Part shown: in pieces, positions 4,764 to 5,231 of the stretch
Position numbering within the stretch: position 1 is the stretch's first letter
Layout: the number at the start of each line of letters is the position of its first letter
Assembly: GCA_903822115.1 (NCBI GenBank)
Contig: CAIJNU010000021.1
Location: forward strand, 1 to 5,231
Origin: an uncultured Candidatus Peregrinibacteria bacterium
Lineage (GTDB): Bacteria > Patescibacteriota > Gracilibacteria > Peribacterales > Peribacteraceae
Length of the DNA stretch: 5,231 bases
Reading direction: 5' to 3'
The notes under the pieces: model-generated
Database searches by the model: none
Seen by the model: only the letters and a program-made list of their open reading frames with translations
What the model was told of the DNA's origin: nothing
Translations under genes and position numbers: made by a program

Positions 4764-5231
4764 ATGTCCGCTCTCAGGTCAATTATAGAAGACGGCATTC
4801 CCATCTCCGATCCGCAGGAAGCGGAAACTGAAACCTACCGTATCAGCTTCACGATCCGCGACGGTGAAAATGAGTACCAGAAGGACACGACTATGAACTG
4901 CAATCACGAACCAACGGAGGAAGAGCAGGTGAAGGCCGTCTGGCAGCAATACAGTTGCTTCGACAGCGAGAAGCCTACGAGGGAGCAGCTTTCCGGCGCT
5001 TGGAAGCAATATCAGCAAGACGGCTTCCTTGAACTAGATGGCGATTATCGTCTCATCGAAGACATTGGCATCGAACATCCCAACACGGCACCTATAACGC
5101 CGCAGTACGTGATGCGGCAATGCCTCAAAATGACTTCCGATCCGCAACCGCATAAATTCGACGGCACGATTCGCCGAGGGTTCACGCTGAACGATGCCTT
5201 CTCTGTTGCCTCGTGCGGTCTGCATACATGG
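4764..5231 (+). CDS. hypothetical protein, 5' part (cut by window end)
   Basis: An open frame of 156 codons from ATG 4764 to the last base with no stop. It begins MSALRSIIEDGIPISDP and continues with an acidic N-terminal part, a beta-like stretch (TYRISFTIRDGENEYQKD), a helix with many Glu/Gln (about 51-62, EEEQVKAVWQQY), the AWKQYQQDGFLELDGDY region, and a later part with PQYVMRQCLKM and GFTLNDAFSVAS. Codon use and composition resemble the upstream genes, and the two minus-strand frames opposite it look like shadows. It starts 38 bases after the previous stop and has an 18/20 pyrimidine tract before the ATG, like its neighbour. I do not recognise the family. The protein looks soluble, with no signal peptide or membrane segment in the visible part. 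Confidence 0.75.
   Translation, partial: MSALRSIIEDGIPISDPQEAETETYRISFTIRDGENEYQKDTTMNCNHEPTEEEQVKAVWQQYSCFDSEKPTREQLSGAWKQYQQDGFLELDGDYRLIEDIGIEHPNTAPITPQYVMRQCLKMTSDPQPHKFDGTIRRGFTLNDAFSVASCGLHTW

Noticed and set aside
4612..5145. TCCGATCCG present three times (near 4615, 4806 and 5139).
   Set aside because: All three encode Ser-Asp-Pro in coding frames, are irregularly spaced and have different flanks. Shared codon choice is a sufficient explanation.

Overview
The window is a compact, single-strand (+) stretch of bacterial DNA with moderately high GC by eye. It holds seven genes that are complete within the window, the tail of one gene at the left edge and the front of one gene running off the right edge. 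TGA, TAA and TAG all appear as ordinary stops. No rRNA, complete tRNA, CRISPR array, insertion sequence or integrase is visible. The combination of very short intergenic gaps, absence of Shine-Dalgarno motifs, a TGGTATAAT extended -10 placed so that transcription would begin on a start codon, and the mix of families suggests an uncultivated small-genome lineage such as Patescibacteria/CPR. This is an inference from style only; no taxonomic marker gene is present.

Left region (1-2378): the end of an upstream gene overlaps by ATGA the start of a secreted, cysteine-rich HNH endonuclease. Six bases after that comes a 493-residue protein with a Cas4/RecB-like Fe-S nuclease half and a DUF2779 (DnaQ-like exonuclease fold) half. 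This in turn overlaps by ATGA a 70-codon small ORF. These four look like one transcription unit carrying one exported and one cytosolic nuclease.

Boundary (2322-2389): a perfect 10-bp hairpin lies in the 3' part of the small ORF. It is followed at once by an extended -10 promoter whose predicted +1 is the A of the next gene's ATG (2386). A second, 8-bp inverted repeat is centred on the -10 box. This is the best-defined regulatory spot in the window.

Right region (2386-5231): an unrecognised 208-residue protein, a 97-residue zinc-ribbon protein, an isoprenylcysteine methyltransferase-family membrane protein, a 253-residue protein resembling the C-terminal part of the RarA/MgsA clamp-loader-like ATPases but without any ATPase domain, and an unrecognised ORF cut by the window end. 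Gaps here are 2-73 bases. Several start codons are preceded by pyrimidine-rich tracts instead of a Shine-Dalgarno sequence.

No complete new system can be demonstrated from sequence alone. The items most worth following are the HNH / Fe-S nuclease-exonuclease / small ORF cassette, the ATPase-less RarA C-terminal-like protein, and the hairpin plus leaderless promoter junction.
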